64,000 nucleotides of DNA, taken from positions 1 to 64,000 of the forward strand of contig NZ_JAMYJR010000059.1 in the NCBI RefSeq assembly GCF_024137025.1. Reading direction: 5' to 3'. This stretch comes from Paractinoplanes aksuensis (GTDB lineage: Bacteria > Actinomycetota > Actinomycetes > Mycobacteriales > Micromonosporaceae). A program made the position numbers and the translations under genes. A model generated the notes under the pieces. That model ran no database searches, was not told the DNA's origin, and saw nothing but the letters and a program-made list of their open reading frames with translations. This document shows positions 37,497-46,979 of the stretch, one piece after another (position 1 is the first letter of the stretch; the number at the start of each line of letters is the position of its first letter).

Positions 37497-38603
37497 GTGC
37501 GAAGCTCACCACCGCCCAGGGGCTATCGGCTCCAGGAAGCCCGCCGGTTCCGGCCGGTCAGGAAACTCGCTCTTCGCGTTTTTCTGATCGTCATCGGCAT
37601 CGTCGCGCTGGCGTTGTTCACCGGGCTGGCGCTGAATCCGGGCGGCGGCTACTTCAGCGGGTTCAATCTTGGCGTCTACCTTGTGCTCGCGACGTTCCTG
37701 GCCATCGCGGTGATCGTGTTGATCCGACGATCGGGCGACGCGAACCGCAGGTGGAGCCCGACAGCGGAGGTCGGTGACTTCCGGAGCGTGGCCGCACCCG
37801 TTCTGTCCGCCGAGATCGGACTGCCCACCTCCGCACTCCGGGACGGCGAGTACTGCTTGTTGTTGCGTCCTTTCGGCAGTGATGGTTCGACCCTGTGCGT
37901 CGGGGACCCGGGTAAGAAGCGGTACTCGTTGCTCTACCATCCCACTCCGACCCTGGAGCAGGTCGTGGACTGGACGGTGCGCGGGAAACTCGGCATGGAG
38001 ACGTTGGCCGTGGTCAACCAGGGCGCTCGATTGACGCCGGTCGGCCCGAGCTACCTGGCCTGCCCGGACGAGCACTGGAAATGCCAGGTGGGTGAGCTCA
38101 TCCGGAACGCCTACACGATCTTCCTGGTTCTTCCGCCCGGGCAGGACATCAGGCGATCGTTCGAGTGGGAGCTGGAGCAGATCACGCACCACGAGATGAA
38201 CAGCCGGACGGTGCTCATCCTGCCGCACCCGTGGAGCAACAGGGCGAACGGCTTCTACGCGGCCGGCCGGGACGCCGCGGCCCGCATCATGGCCCTCCTG
38301 GTGAAGTTCTGCGGCACGTTCGACGAGGTGCGGCCCGAGGACGTCAGGGTGCAGAGTGCGGCCCTGCCGCCCGCCACCGTTATGGTGAAGCTGTCGAGCG
38401 TCGAGCCGAAGCCCTTCAACTGCATGATCATGCCCAAGGCGCGATGGACGAGAAGTCCGGTGGCCAACGGGTACGCGCAGGCGCTGCAGCAGCTTCTCGA
38501 CATACAGATCAGGGAACTCGAAAGGTCCTCATTCGAGTCGCGCTACCCGTGGCGGCGTCAGCGTCCCCGCTGCGCGTGCTTGAACCGCGAAAACCTCAGC
38601 TGA
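37497..38603 (+). CDS. Membrane protein with a TIR-like soluble domain (unassigned)
   Basis: 368 residues from a GTG at 37497 with a GGAGG site. Two membrane helices (about 27-47 and 58-77) are followed by a cytoplasmic domain. That domain starts YCLLLRPFGSDG, then GMETLAVVNQG, a V-GELIRNAYTIFLVLPPG strand and SFEWELEQITHHEMNSRTVLILP. The order (an 'LLLRPF' strand, a strand about account of a named value, a strand ending in a W-E-LE helix) resembles poorly described membrane proteins whose soluble part is related to TIR/SLOG-like Rossmann folds. That likeness is from memory and weak. The C-terminus is basic and ends in a short Cys-containing tail. Function is unknown. The gene stands alone and its 3' end overlaps a gene remnant on the other strand. 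Confidence 0.65.
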   Translation: MRSSPPPRGYRLQEARRFRPVRKLALRVFLIVIGIVALALFTGLALNPGGGYFSGFNLGVYLVLATFLAIAVIVLIRRSGDANRRWSPTAEVGDFRSVAAPVLSAEIGLPTSALRDGEYCLLLRPFGSDGSTLCVGDPGKKRYSLLYHPTPTLEQVVDWTVRGKLGMETLAVVNQGARLTPVGPSYLACPDEHWKCQVGELIRNAYTIFLVLPPGQDIRRSFEWELEQITHHEMNSRTVLILPHPWSNRANGFYAAGRDAAARIMALLVKFCGTFDEVRPEDVRVQSAALPPATVMVKLSSVEPKPFNCMIMPKARWTRSPVANGYAQALQQLLDIQIRELERSSFESRYPWRRQRPRCACLNRENLS

Positions 38604-38810
38604 CGGCCTCGTCGAGCAATTCCAGGAATGTCACGTCGGTCAGGATGTGGGCGTTCGCGTCGTATTCGTAGGGCGGCGCGGGTGGGCGGAAAAGGCTCCA
38701 GGCGGCCGGACACTCCGCTGGCGTCGAGGGCGGCCGGGATCGCCGCGCTGACCCGCGTGGCCTCGTCTCGGTGCAGCATGGCCGGGATTCTCGCCTCCGA
38801 CGCCACCGCG
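38596..38810 (-). pseudogene. Short gene remnant, two frames
   Basis: Read on the minus strand, a coding-like stretch (SEARIPAMLHRDEATRVSAA) in one frame passes at about 38700 into another with PAPPYEYDANAHILTDVTF and ends at a TGA at 38598-38596. The second part looks like a genuine protein C-terminus, including a final helix. No start or ribosome site is visible. I cannot name the family. It is probably the tail of a gene lost between the genes at 37497 and 38828. Confidence 0.35.
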
Positions 38811-38827
38811 GTCTACCGGCGTAGCGG

Positions 38828-40366
38828 TCAGCCGGCGAGGATGTTCGCCTCGGTGCGCCCGCTGGTGGTGCCTGTCTTCTGGATGACGACGAGGTCGAGT
38901 TTGGCGTCGCCGTTCCAGTCGCTGACCGTCACGTGGCGTCGATCGTCGGTGGGGCCGAGGGCGGTGACGGTTCGTTGCCGGTCGCGGGTGAAGTTCGATG
39001 CGCCGTCCAGGACTCTGACTTCGGTCCTCTTGCTGGTGGTGCCCGTTTTCTGGATCGCCACCAGGTCGACCTTGCCGTCGCCGTTCCAGTCGGTGATGGT
39101 CAGGTCGTGGCGGTCGTCGACGGGGCCGGGAACGGTGGCCGGTGGCTGCAGGTCTTGCGCGAAGTTCGACGCTCCGTCCAGGATCCGCATCTCTGCACCG
39201 TTCGCGTCGGACTTCTGCACCACAGCGAGGTCGAGTCGGCCGTCGTTGTTCCAGTCCGTCGCGCTGAAGGTGCGGCGATCATCGCCGGCGGCGAGCGAGG
39301 TGGCAGTGGCCAGAATGTCCCGCTGATAGAACGAGGCCCCGTCGAGGACCCGCAGTTCGGCCCGGCCGCTGGCCGTGCCCGAGTTCTGCAGCGCCGCGAG
39401 GTCCAGTTGGCCGTCGCCGTTCCAGTCGGTCATCGAGAAGGTCGAGCGCTCGCCGGCCGGCCCGAGGGGGATGATGGTCGTCAGGAGCAGACGCTGGAAG
39501 CTCGCGGTCGTACCGGGAAGGGTCGGCTTGCCGTCCAGGATCGTCAGCTTGGCCGGCGCGCCGGCCGCGGTTGATCTTTCGACGACGATCAGGTCGGGGC
39601 GGCGGTCGGCGTTCCAGTCGGCCACGATGAAGTCGTGGCGGGCGTCGGCCAGACCTTGACTGGTCGTCGTGCTCATCAGAGAACGGTGAAATGGCCCGGA
39701 CGGCTTCGGCTTTTCGGTCGGCTTTTCGGCCGGCTTTTCGACCGGCGGCAGAGCCGGTGGCAGAGCCCGCGGCCACAGCGCGGCCACGACGAGTCTCGCG
39801 TCGTGCTCCTCGGGCGCGTACGCCAGCGGCAGCGCCGAGCCTTGCACGCGCTGACAGATCTGACCGACATCGCCGGACTGCCAGCTGCCGGCCGGGTGTT
39901 TGCGCAACATCTTGTTGAGGAAGGCGTGCGTGGCGAACCGGGGATCGGTGAGCTGGCCCTGCTGTCCCCAGCCTTGTGAGGGCCGTTGCTGGAAGAGCCC
40001 GAGACTGTCGTGGTCGACGGCGACGGTGTAGTTGCGCAGGGAGCTCTCGGCGATCGCGCCGGTCACCGAGATCACCGCCGCCCGCTCGTTCAGGCCACGG
40101 GCCCGGACGCTCGCGATGATGGCCCGGGCGCACGAGATGGAGTAACCGGACACCGAGTCGCCGAGCCGACGCCCGTTCAACACCGGCCGCAGCTGCCGGG
40201 CGACCGTGTCATCAGCGGCCGACACACCGTCAGGCTGACACGGCGCCGACGGAATCACCGCCGAGGCCCGGGCCAGGGCTGCTGAACCGGCTGACCCCGG
40301 GGCCATCAGCACCCCGACCCCGAGGGCGACGGTCATGATGACCGAGGACGGCCGTGCAAGTCTCAT
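38828..40366 (-). CDS. Secreted lysozyme-like protein with FG-GAP/VCBS repeats
   Basis: 512 residues from an ATG at 40366. A signal peptide spans about residues 1-32. Residues about 65-190 match the lytic transglycosylase-like domain of actinobacterial cell-wall proteins: GAIAESSLRNY, with the likely catalytic Glu, followed by DHDSLGLFQQRPSQGWG and FATHAFLNKML. A Lys/Pro/Glu linker (about 208-225) leads to five repeats of about 55 residues, each with a DWN-D-R/G-DL core such as DWNGDGQLDLAAL and DWNGDGKVDLVAI, the Ca2+-binding FG-GAP/VCBS type that forms a beta-propeller-like array. The repeats may bind cell wall or surface sugars. No strong ribosome site is visible. Neighbouring kinase genes give no further hint. 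Confidence 0.85.
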   Translation of the reverse strand: MRLARPSSVIMTVALGVGVLMAPGSAGSAALARASAVIPSAPCQPDGVSAADDTVARQLRPVLNGRRLGDSVSGYSISCARAIIASVRARGLNERAAVISVTGAIAESSLRNYTVAVDHDSLGLFQQRPSQGWGQQGQLTDPRFATHAFLNKMLRKHPAGSWQSGDVGQICQRVQGSALPLAYAPEEHDARLVVAALWPRALPPALPPVEKPAEKPTEKPKPSGPFHRSLMSTTTSQGLADARHDFIVADWNADRRPDLIVVERSTAAGAPAKLTILDGKPTLPGTTASFQRLLLTTIIPLGPAGERSTFSMTDWNGDGQLDLAALQNSGTASGRAELRVLDGASFYQRDILATATSLAAGDDRRTFSATDWNNDGRLDLAVVQKSDANGAEMRILDGASNFAQDLQPPATVPGPVDDRHDLTITDWNGDGKVDLVAIQKTGTTSKRTEVRVLDGASNFTRDRQRTVTALGPTDDRRHVTVSDWNGDAKLDLVVIQKTGTTSGRTEANILAG

Positions 40367-40647
40367 ACCCGGGCCCCCGCCGCTCGTGCCACTGCCACCA
40401 TCTTGGACTCGGGGGCGAGCATTGAACCATTGCTATGCCCACCGGCCCGTCTATGAACTTGCCAGACAGCGCACCTCGCGGGAAGGTCTGCTCAGCTGTC
40501 AGCTACCTGAGAAGGTGCCTGGTCCGACTCGCACGGATGAGCCGGACCAGCATGCGGGCGTTCCTCCGATGCGGTGGTCCTGGCTTTGTCCCAGGTTCCT
40601 CCATGACGCCGCCTCGTTGTTGCTGTTCGAGCTGAGCAGGATCAGGC

Positions 40648-42459
40648 CTAGGCTTGCCAGTACCAGAACAGCTGGCGGTACGAGAGGTTCGCCTCGGGGG
40701 CGACGCGCACCGTTCCGGCGTTGAACTCCAGGGCGCGTGAGCTAGCCGAACTGACCATCGTCCAATGGTCTCGGTCGTGCTGATCCTTGCCGTGGTAGCG
40801 GTGGTTCCACGATTGGCCGGCGCTGCCGGCGCAGGGACGGACTCCGACGGACGAGCCGCCGAGCTCCGTCAGGCAGTAGCCCTCCTTGATCGCTGCGGAC
40901 CGGATGGTGGTGACGTTTCCCGAGCCACAGGCGAACCAGACCTGCCGGGCGGCGCCCACGACCTCGCTCCGCATTCTCGGCAGCAGCTGGCCGCTCGACG
41001 CGCTCACCTCCAGCATCTGTTCCGGCACGGAACCGCTCGGACCGGGGTTCCGGATGGTGACCCGGACACAACCGGCCGGGGTCGGCTGGACATTTTTCTC
41101 GATCGGGACCGGCCGCTGAGCCGCTCGTTCGGTGGGGGTCCGGGCGGGAGCGTCCGGTGTGGGCGGCCGGGCGCCGGTCGGCTTCGAAGTGCTCGGTGCG
41201 GGGTCATCGAGGTGCGGGGGCGCCGCTGGAGCGGTCACCACCGGAAGCACAGCGGTGGGAGATGAGGCCGGCGGGGGTGCAGTGGCCGGGGAGGACGACA
41301 CCGCGGGCCGGGTGCTGGCCGGCGTGCTGGGCGGATCGTGTTGTGCGACGACCTCGCGCCTGGTCTCACCGAGCACGGCCGCCTTGTCGGGCGAATCACC
41401 GCGTACGGCAAATGCTGTGCCCCCGGCCGCCAGCAGCGCGGCGGCGACGCCGGCCCCGGTGAGGACCAGGACGCGGCCCCGCGAGCTCGCCCGGGCCGGC
41501 GCCGGCGCGAGAGGAGGCGCCGGCTCCGCCGGGCGCTTGGGCCGCAGGACAGTTTCGTCGGGCTCCGAGCGCCGGGGCGTTTCGAGCGCGTCGAGTTCGG
41601 CGACGCGCCGGCTGATGTCGGCCATGACAGGCTCCGGCAGCCAGCCGTCCGGCGTGGGGCCGGGTGAGAGCTGGTCGAGCAGCTCGGCGGCGGTGGGCCG
41701 ATCGGCCGGGTCCTTGACCAGGCAGTCGGCGAGCAGGGCGCGCAACGAGTCCGGTACGCCGTCGAGGTTGGGCGGCTCGTGCACGACGCGGTACACGATT
41801 GCCGCGGTCTGGCCGGCGCCGAACGGTGAGGCGCCGGTCAGCACGAAGGTCATCAGCGCGCCGAGCGAGAAGACGTCCGTCGCCGCGCCGGCCGAGCCGG
41901 TGCCGAGCGCCTGCTCGGGCGACATGAAGCCGGGACTGCCGAGCACCTGCCCGGTCAGCGTGATGGTGCTCGAGTCGAGCACCCGGGACACGCCGAAGTC
42001 GACGATGCGCGGCCCCGCCCCGGTGACCAGGACGTTGGCCGGCTTGAGGTCGCGATGGACCAGACCGAGATCGTGTACGTGGGCCAGGCCGGCGCACAGC
42101 TGGGCCATCAGGACGCGGGCGGACTGTTCCGGGAGCTTTCCGTGTTCACCGACGAGCTCGGCCAGCGAGGGGCCGGGAACGTACTCCGCGGCGAACCAGG
42201 GTGGGGTGTCGTCCGGGCCGGCGTCGATCACCCGGGCGGTGTACGGGCTGTCGGCCCGCCGGACGACGGCGATCTCCCGGCGGAACCGCGCGCGGAAGTC
42301 GGTTTGATGCGCCAGCTCGGGCCGGATCAGTTTGATGGCGGCGGCCGTGCCGTCGGGTCGCCGGCCGAGGTAGACCTGGCCCATTCCGCCCGCACCGAGC
42401 CGCGCGAGCAGTTCGAAGCCGCCTACGGTGTCCGGATCGGCCGGGATGAGCGGAAGCAT
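40648..42459 (-). CDS. Membrane Ser/Thr protein kinase, C-terminal extracellular domain (kinase 1)
   Basis: 603 residues from the ATG at 42459 with AGGAG upstream; the frame is open to 42729 but that part has no kinase sequence. The kinase domain spans about 15-275: LGAGGMGQVYLG (Gly loop), AAIKLI (Lys), VHRDLKPANVLV (catalytic Asp), VDFG, and GFMSPEQA. A Pro-rich juxtamembrane region follows. A single helix (about 335-355) precedes a Pro/Thr/Ala-rich linker and a C-terminal domain of about 130 residues with paired Cys and GQSWNHRYHG, somewhat like ricin-type or similar sugar-binding domains. No PASTA repeats are present. It is divergent to the EssC-like gene, 317 bp away, whose FHA domain could read phospho-Thr made by this kinase; that link is inference. 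Confidence 0.92.
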   Translation of the reverse strand: MLPLIPADPDTVGGFELLARLGAGGMGQVYLGRRPDGTAAAIKLIRPELAHQTDFRARFRREIAVVRRADSPYTARVIDAGPDDTPPWFAAEYVPGPSLAELVGEHGKLPEQSARVLMAQLCAGLAHVHDLGLVHRDLKPANVLVTGAGPRIVDFGVSRVLDSSTITLTGQVLGSPGFMSPEQALGTGSAGAATDVFSLGALMTFVLTGASPFGAGQTAAIVYRVVHEPPNLDGVPDSLRALLADCLVKDPADRPTAAELLDQLSPGPTPDGWLPEPVMADISRRVAELDALETPRRSEPDETVLRPKRPAEPAPPLAPAPARASSRGRVLVLTGAGVAAALLAAGGTAFAVRGDSPDKAAVLGETRREVVAQHDPPSTPASTRPAVSSSPATAPPPASSPTAVLPVVTAPAAPPHLDDPAPSTSKPTGARPPTPDAPARTPTERAAQRPVPIEKNVQPTPAGCVRVTIRNPGPSGSVPEQMLEVSASSGQLLPRMRSEVVGAARQVWFACGSGNVTTIRSAAIKEGYCLTELGGSSVGVRPCAGSAGQSWNHRYHGKDQHDRDHWTMVSSASSRALEFNAGTVRVAPEANLSYRQLFWYWQA

Positions 42460-42776
42460 GCAGCGATCTCCTGACAGCGCGGGATGTGCGGGTCGGGTCC
42501 GGCTCGACGGGGCTCGCCGGCCATCGATGACCGACGTTTCGAGAAACCGGATGAAGCGGTCACCTCCGACGGTACGTGCCGCCGGGCGACCATAACGTCG
42601 GCCCGGTCTCGCGCAGGGTCGGTCGTTCGGTCCGATCGGCGGGGGTGTTCGGCCGTGGTCCGGTCGCCGGTGACTCCGCGCCGTTCGGTGGCTTGTGCCC
42701 GGCTCGACGTCCTGGTCGTTTAACCGCACAGCGTGGCAATGGTTAACCTGAGCGTGGTCGACGATGCGGGGTAGGC
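42460..42776. promoter_or_regulatory. Divergent region between kinase 1 and the EssC-like ATPase
   Basis: 317 bp lie between the two divergent starts. I see the AGGAG site of the kinase near 42470 and a weak GGGG site before the GTG at 42777. A GGTTAAC sequence (42741-42747) is the only AT-rich spot near the EssC-like start and could be part of a promoter. No strong hairpin or repeat was seen. Confidence 0.35.
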
Positions 42777-45700
42777 GTGCACATCATCTTCTCGGCGGCC
42801 GGGGACGAGCGAGAACTCGAGGTCCGGTTGCGCAGCCGGGACGCGCGGCTGGCCGATCTGCTCCGGGCGGTCGACGACCGGCCCGTCCCGGTGTCCGTGC
42901 TGATCGACGGGCGGCCGGTCGACTCCTCGGCCCCGATCGAGGATTCCGGCCTGCGCGAGGGATCCCGGCTCGTCCTCTCCGGCCGGGACCCGGTCCCTGC
43001 CGGTGAGCCGGACCGCCAGATCGCCGTGCTCGCCGGTCTGGACTCGGGCCGGACGTTTCCGCTGGCCGGCCCCCGTGCGGTGATCGGACGCGATCAGCTC
43101 ACCGACGTGCCGCTGCGGCACGCGACCGTGTCGCGGCGGCACGCAGCGGTCACGGTGGAGGACGATGTCATCGCCGTCACCGACCTCGGCGCGGCCAACG
43201 GCGTCGCCGTCAACGGAAAGGCGATCGAGGCTCGGTTGCCGCGGACCGTCGACGCCGACGACGTGATCACCGTGGGCGCGCTGGCCCTGCAGGTGCGGCC
43301 GGCCCGGCGGGCCGACCGGCCGCGCAGCCTTGACCTGCGGCGGCACGCCGGTGCGGACGGCACGGTGTCGTTCAACCGGCCGCCCCGCCCGGCCCCGCTG
43401 CCGCCGCCCGACGAAGTGACCGTCCCGGCCGAGCCGGCTGAACCGTCGAAGCCACACTTCAGCATCGTGTCCACCGTGGGCCCGCTGGTCCTGGCCGTGG
43501 TGCTGGTCGTGGTCACCAAGAACCTGACGTTTGCCCTGTTCGCCCTGCTCTCGCCGCTGATCGGCATCGGCACGTACGTGGAGTCACGCCGGCGTACCCG
43601 CAAGGAGAAAGCCACCGGCGGGCGCAAGTACGAAGCCGAGCTGGAGGATTTCAGCGACAAGCTGGTGGCGTCCGGTGAGGTCGAGCGACGCCGGCTGCGG
43701 GAGCGGCTGCCCGATCTGGCCGAAGTGCTGCGCCGGGCTGAACTGCCCAGCACCCGGCTGTGGGAACGCCGTCCCGGCCACACCGACTTTCTCGCCCTGA
43801 ACGCCGGTCTGGCCGACTGCTCGTGGACGCCCCCGGTGCGTTCCGAGCAGGGCCGGTTGCCGGCCGTCGTCCGGGAGCGGGTGGCCCGGGCCCGGCTGAT
43901 CGCCGCCCCCGTCGAGGTCGACCTGAGCAACGGAGGTGTGGTCGGCGTCGTCGGCGACCGCCGGGCCGCCCTGGCCGTCGCACGCGGGCTGATCTGCCAG
44001 GCCGCGGTGCTGCACGGACCGGCCGACCTCACCGTCGGCGTCTTCGCCGACCCCGGACGCGAGCCGGAATGGGACTGGTGCAAGTGGCTGCCGCACACCC
44101 GCCGGCCCGATGGCGCCGGGCAGTGGCTCGCCGCGTACCGGGAACGCAGTGAAGCCATGCTGCAACAGCTGGCCAAGGGCGCCGCGAACGGCACGGTGCT
44201 GGTGGTGCTCGACTCGGACGTGCTCACCGACGGCAACCGTTCACCGGCCCGCGACCTGCTCAACGCGGCCCGCGTCGCGGCCCGGCCGGACTATCTGTCC
44301 ACCAGCCCGCAAGTGCCGGTGGCCGGCATCGTGCTGGCCGCCACCGCCGACCGGCTGCCGGCCGCCTGTGACACGGTCATCGAGGCCGTCGGCGCCGACG
44401 GTGACGCGACCGTGCGCCGGCCCGGCCTGGGCACGGCGGTCGACGACGTGCTGCTGGGCGGTTTGTCGATGGGCACCGCGCGGCGATGCGCCCGCGACCT
44501 GGCCCGCTTCGACGACCCGGAGCTGCGGCTGGCCGGGGCCGGGCTGCCCGACGGCGTACGTCTGCTGCCGATGCTCGGCCTGGCCAAGGTGGACGCCGCG
44601 TCGATCCTCGACCGGTGGAGACGGTCCGAGCCGGCGTCGGCGGCGGCGCCGCTGGGTGTCACCGAGCGTGGTGTCTTCGGCCTCGACCTCGTGCAGGACG
44701 GGCCGCACGGCCTGATCGGCGGCACCACCGGCTCCGGCAAGAGCGAGCTGCTGCGCAGCCTCGTGGCCGCGCTCGCGGCCCAGCACGACCCGACGCAGCT
44801 GACCTTCGTGCTCATGGACTACAAGGGCGGCGCGGCGTTCGACGAGTGCGCCCGGCTTCCCCACACCGTCGGCATGGTCACCGACCTGGACGAGCAGCTG
44901 GGGGAGCGGGCCCTGCGCGCGCTGGAGGCCGAGCTGCGGCACCGCGAGCGCCAGCTGCGCGCGGCGGGCGCGGACAACCTGGTGGAGTACGTCAGGCAGC
45001 GGCCCGCCGAGCCGATGCCCCGCCTCGTCGTGGTGATCGACGAGTTCGCGACAATGGCGGCCGAGCTGCCCGACTTCCTGTCCGCTCTGGTCGGCATCGC
45101 CCAGCGCGGCCGCACCCTCGGCGTCCACCTCATCCTGGCCACGCAGCGGCCGTCGGGCGCGGTCAACGACAACATCCGCACCAACACGAACCTGCGGATC
45201 GCCCTGCGGGTGCAGGACCAGGCCGACTCGACCGACGTGCTCGGCGTGGCCGACGCCGCGCAGATCAACCGGCGTCTCCCCGGCCGCGCGTATGTGCGGC
45301 TCGGCCCGGGCGAGGTCGTGCCGATCCAGACCGCGCTGGTCACCTGTGTCACCCCGGCCGAGCAGGACGCCCCAGTCGACGTACGGCCGTTCGTGTTCGG
45401 GCACGATCCCGCGGACGACGCGTCCCCGGCGGAGCGCGACGACGAGGCCCGGACCGATCTGGCCCGGCTGGTCGGCGCCATCGCCGACGCGTACCGCGAG
45501 GCCGGCCTGCCCGCGCCGCGACGCCCCTGGCCGGAGCCCCTGGGCGACCGCGTCGATCTCACGCGACTGCCGGCGGTCGACGGGCGGGCCGCGGTCGCGC
45601 TGGCCGACGACCCGACGCGACAGATCCAGTTCCCGTACGCGTGGGACCCCGCGGACGGGAACGTGCTGCTGTTCGGCATCCCCGGCAGTGGCACGACGAC

Positions 45701-46979
45701 GACCCTGCAGGCGATCGCGCTGAGCCTGGCCGCCACCCATGGTCCCGAGGAGCTCGAGCTGTACGCGCTGGACCACGGCACCGGCGGTCTCGGTGTGCTC
45801 GAGGCACTGCCGCACACCGGCGCGGTCGTGGCCGCCGACGACCGGGAGCGCCAGGTACGACTGATCCGCCACCTGCGATCCGAGCTCGATCGGCGCCGCG
45901 GCGCCCGGTCGGCCCGGCGGATCGTGGTGCTGATCGACAATCTGGGGGCGTTGCGGGCCGAGTTCGACGACGCCGAGGGCACCGCGGTGCTGGACGTGCT
46001 GACGAGACTCTATGCCGACGGCCCCGCGGCCGGCATCTCGTTCGCGGTGTCGGCCGACCGGCTGACCGGCGTGCCCGGGCCGTGGGTCGCGGTCACCACC
46101 CAACGCTGGCTGTTCCGGCTGCCCGACCCCTACGACTACGTTCAGGCCGGCCTGAACCGCAAGGACGTCCCGGCGCCGGTGCCCGGGCGGATGGTGGTGA
46201 CCCCGGACGGACTGCAGGCCCAGGTCGGCCTGCCGCTGCCCAGCGCCGGTGCGGTCGCCGAGGCGGTGGCGGCCCGTCATCCCGGGGCGGCCCGCTGGGC
46301 CAGCCCCATCGGCGTGCTGCCGGCCGCGGTCACGGTCGACGAGCTGGCGCGGCCGGCTGACCTGTCGGACGAGCCGTGGCACATTCCGCTCGGCGTGCGC
46401 GAGTCCGATCTCGACGTGACCGGCTTCAGCCTCTACGAGGGCGAGCACGCGCTGGTGGCGGGCCCGGCCCGCAGCGGCAAGAGCACGACGCTGCTGACCT
46501 TGGCGGCTGTGCTGCGCCGAGCCGGCGACACGCGGCTGGTCGCCACCGGCAGCCGCCGGTCACCGCTCAAGGACAGCCCCGACCTGGATCTCTTCGCCGC
46601 CGCGGGCGGTGCCGCGACGGCGATGCTGGTCCAGCTGCGCACCCAGCCAGGCCGCACCGTGCTGTTCGTCGACGACGCCGAGACCTTCGACGACGCCGAC
46701 GGCGCGCTGGCCGGCCTGCTCGCCGCCGCCCGGCCCGACCTGCACGTCATCATCGCCGGGCGGGCCGACACACTGCGCGGCCTTTACGGCCACTGGACGC
46801 AGGCCATCCGCCGCTCGAAGACGGGCCTCCTGCTACGCCCCAGCATCGACCTGGACGGCGACCTGGTCGGCATCACCCTGCCCCGCCGCTCCCCGGTCAC
46901 CCTCGGCGTCGGCCGCGGCTACCTGGTCCACAACGGCGACTGGGACATCGTCCAGGTCGCGAATTCGTCCACCAGGTGA
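42777..46979 (+). CDS. FHA-bearing FtsK/SpoIIIE ATPase, EssC/EccC-like type VII secretion motor
   Basis: 1400 residues from a GTG at 42777. Domains in order: a ubiquitin-like/YukD-like N-terminus (about 1-72); an FHA domain (about 82-175) with GRD, SRRH and NGVAVNG; a pair of membrane helices (about 225-262); then three FtsK-type ATPase modules. The first has a full Walker A (GGTTGSGKSE, near 648) and Walker B (VVVIDEFATM). The second has GIPGSGTTTT near 967, with the P-loop Lys replaced by Thr, so it may not hydrolyse ATP. The third has GPARSGKSTT near 1229. FHA at the N-terminus of one three-ATPase chain is the design of EssC of T7SSb, rather than EccC of ESX. It should export WXG100-type and larger effectors. 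Its 3' end overlaps an opposing Rhs gene by 61 bases. Confidence 0.9.
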   Translation: MHIIFSAAGDERELEVRLRSRDARLADLLRAVDDRPVPVSVLIDGRPVDSSAPIEDSGLREGSRLVLSGRDPVPAGEPDRQIAVLAGLDSGRTFPLAGPRAVIGRDQLTDVPLRHATVSRRHAAVTVEDDVIAVTDLGAANGVAVNGKAIEARLPRTVDADDVITVGALALQVRPARRADRPRSLDLRRHAGADGTVSFNRPPRPAPLPPPDEVTVPAEPAEPSKPHFSIVSTVGPLVLAVVLVVVTKNLTFALFALLSPLIGIGTYVESRRRTRKEKATGGRKYEAELEDFSDKLVASGEVERRRLRERLPDLAEVLRRAELPSTRLWERRPGHTDFLALNAGLADCSWTPPVRSEQGRLPAVVRERVARARLIAAPVEVDLSNGGVVGVVGDRRAALAVARGLICQAAVLHGPADLTVGVFADPGREPEWDWCKWLPHTRRPDGAGQWLAAYRERSEAMLQQLAKGAANGTVLVVLDSDVLTDGNRSPARDLLNAARVAARPDYLSTSPQVPVAGIVLAATADRLPAACDTVIEAVGADGDATVRRPGLGTAVDDVLLGGLSMGTARRCARDLARFDDPELRLAGAGLPDGVRLLPMLGLAKVDAASILDRWRRSEPASAAAPLGVTERGVFGLDLVQDGPHGLIGGTTGSGKSELLRSLVAALAAQHDPTQLTFVLMDYKGGAAFDECARLPHTVGMVTDLDEQLGERALRALEAELRHRERQLRAAGADNLVEYVRQRPAEPMPRLVVVIDEFATMAAELPDFLSALVGIAQRGRTLGVHLILATQRPSGAVNDNIRTNTNLRIALRVQDQADSTDVLGVADAAQINRRLPGRAYVRLGPGEVVPIQTALVTCVTPAEQDAPVDVRPFVFGHDPADDASPAERDDEARTDLARLVGAIADAYREAGLPAPRRPWPEPLGDRVDLTRLPAVDGRAAVALADDPTRQIQFPYAWDPADGNVLLFGIPGSGTTTTLQAIALSLAATHGPEELELYALDHGTGGLGVLEALPHTGAVVAADDRERQVRLIRHLRSELDRRRGARSARRIVVLIDNLGALRAEFDDAEGTAVLDVLTRLYADGPAAGISFAVSADRLTGVPGPWVAVTTQRWLFRLPDPYDYVQAGLNRKDVPAPVPGRMVVTPDGLQAQVGLPLPSAGAVAEAVAARHPGAARWASPIGVLPAAVTVDELARPADLSDEPWHIPLGVRESDLDVTGFSLYEGEHALVAGPARSGKSTTLLTLAAVLRRAGDTRLVATGSRRSPLKDSPDLDLFAAAGGAATAMLVQLRTQPGRTVLFVDDAETFDDADGALAGLLAAARPDLHVIIAGRADTLRGLYGHWTQAIRRSKTGLLLRPSIDLDGDLVGITLPRRSPVTLGVGRGYLVHNGDWDIVQVANSSTR

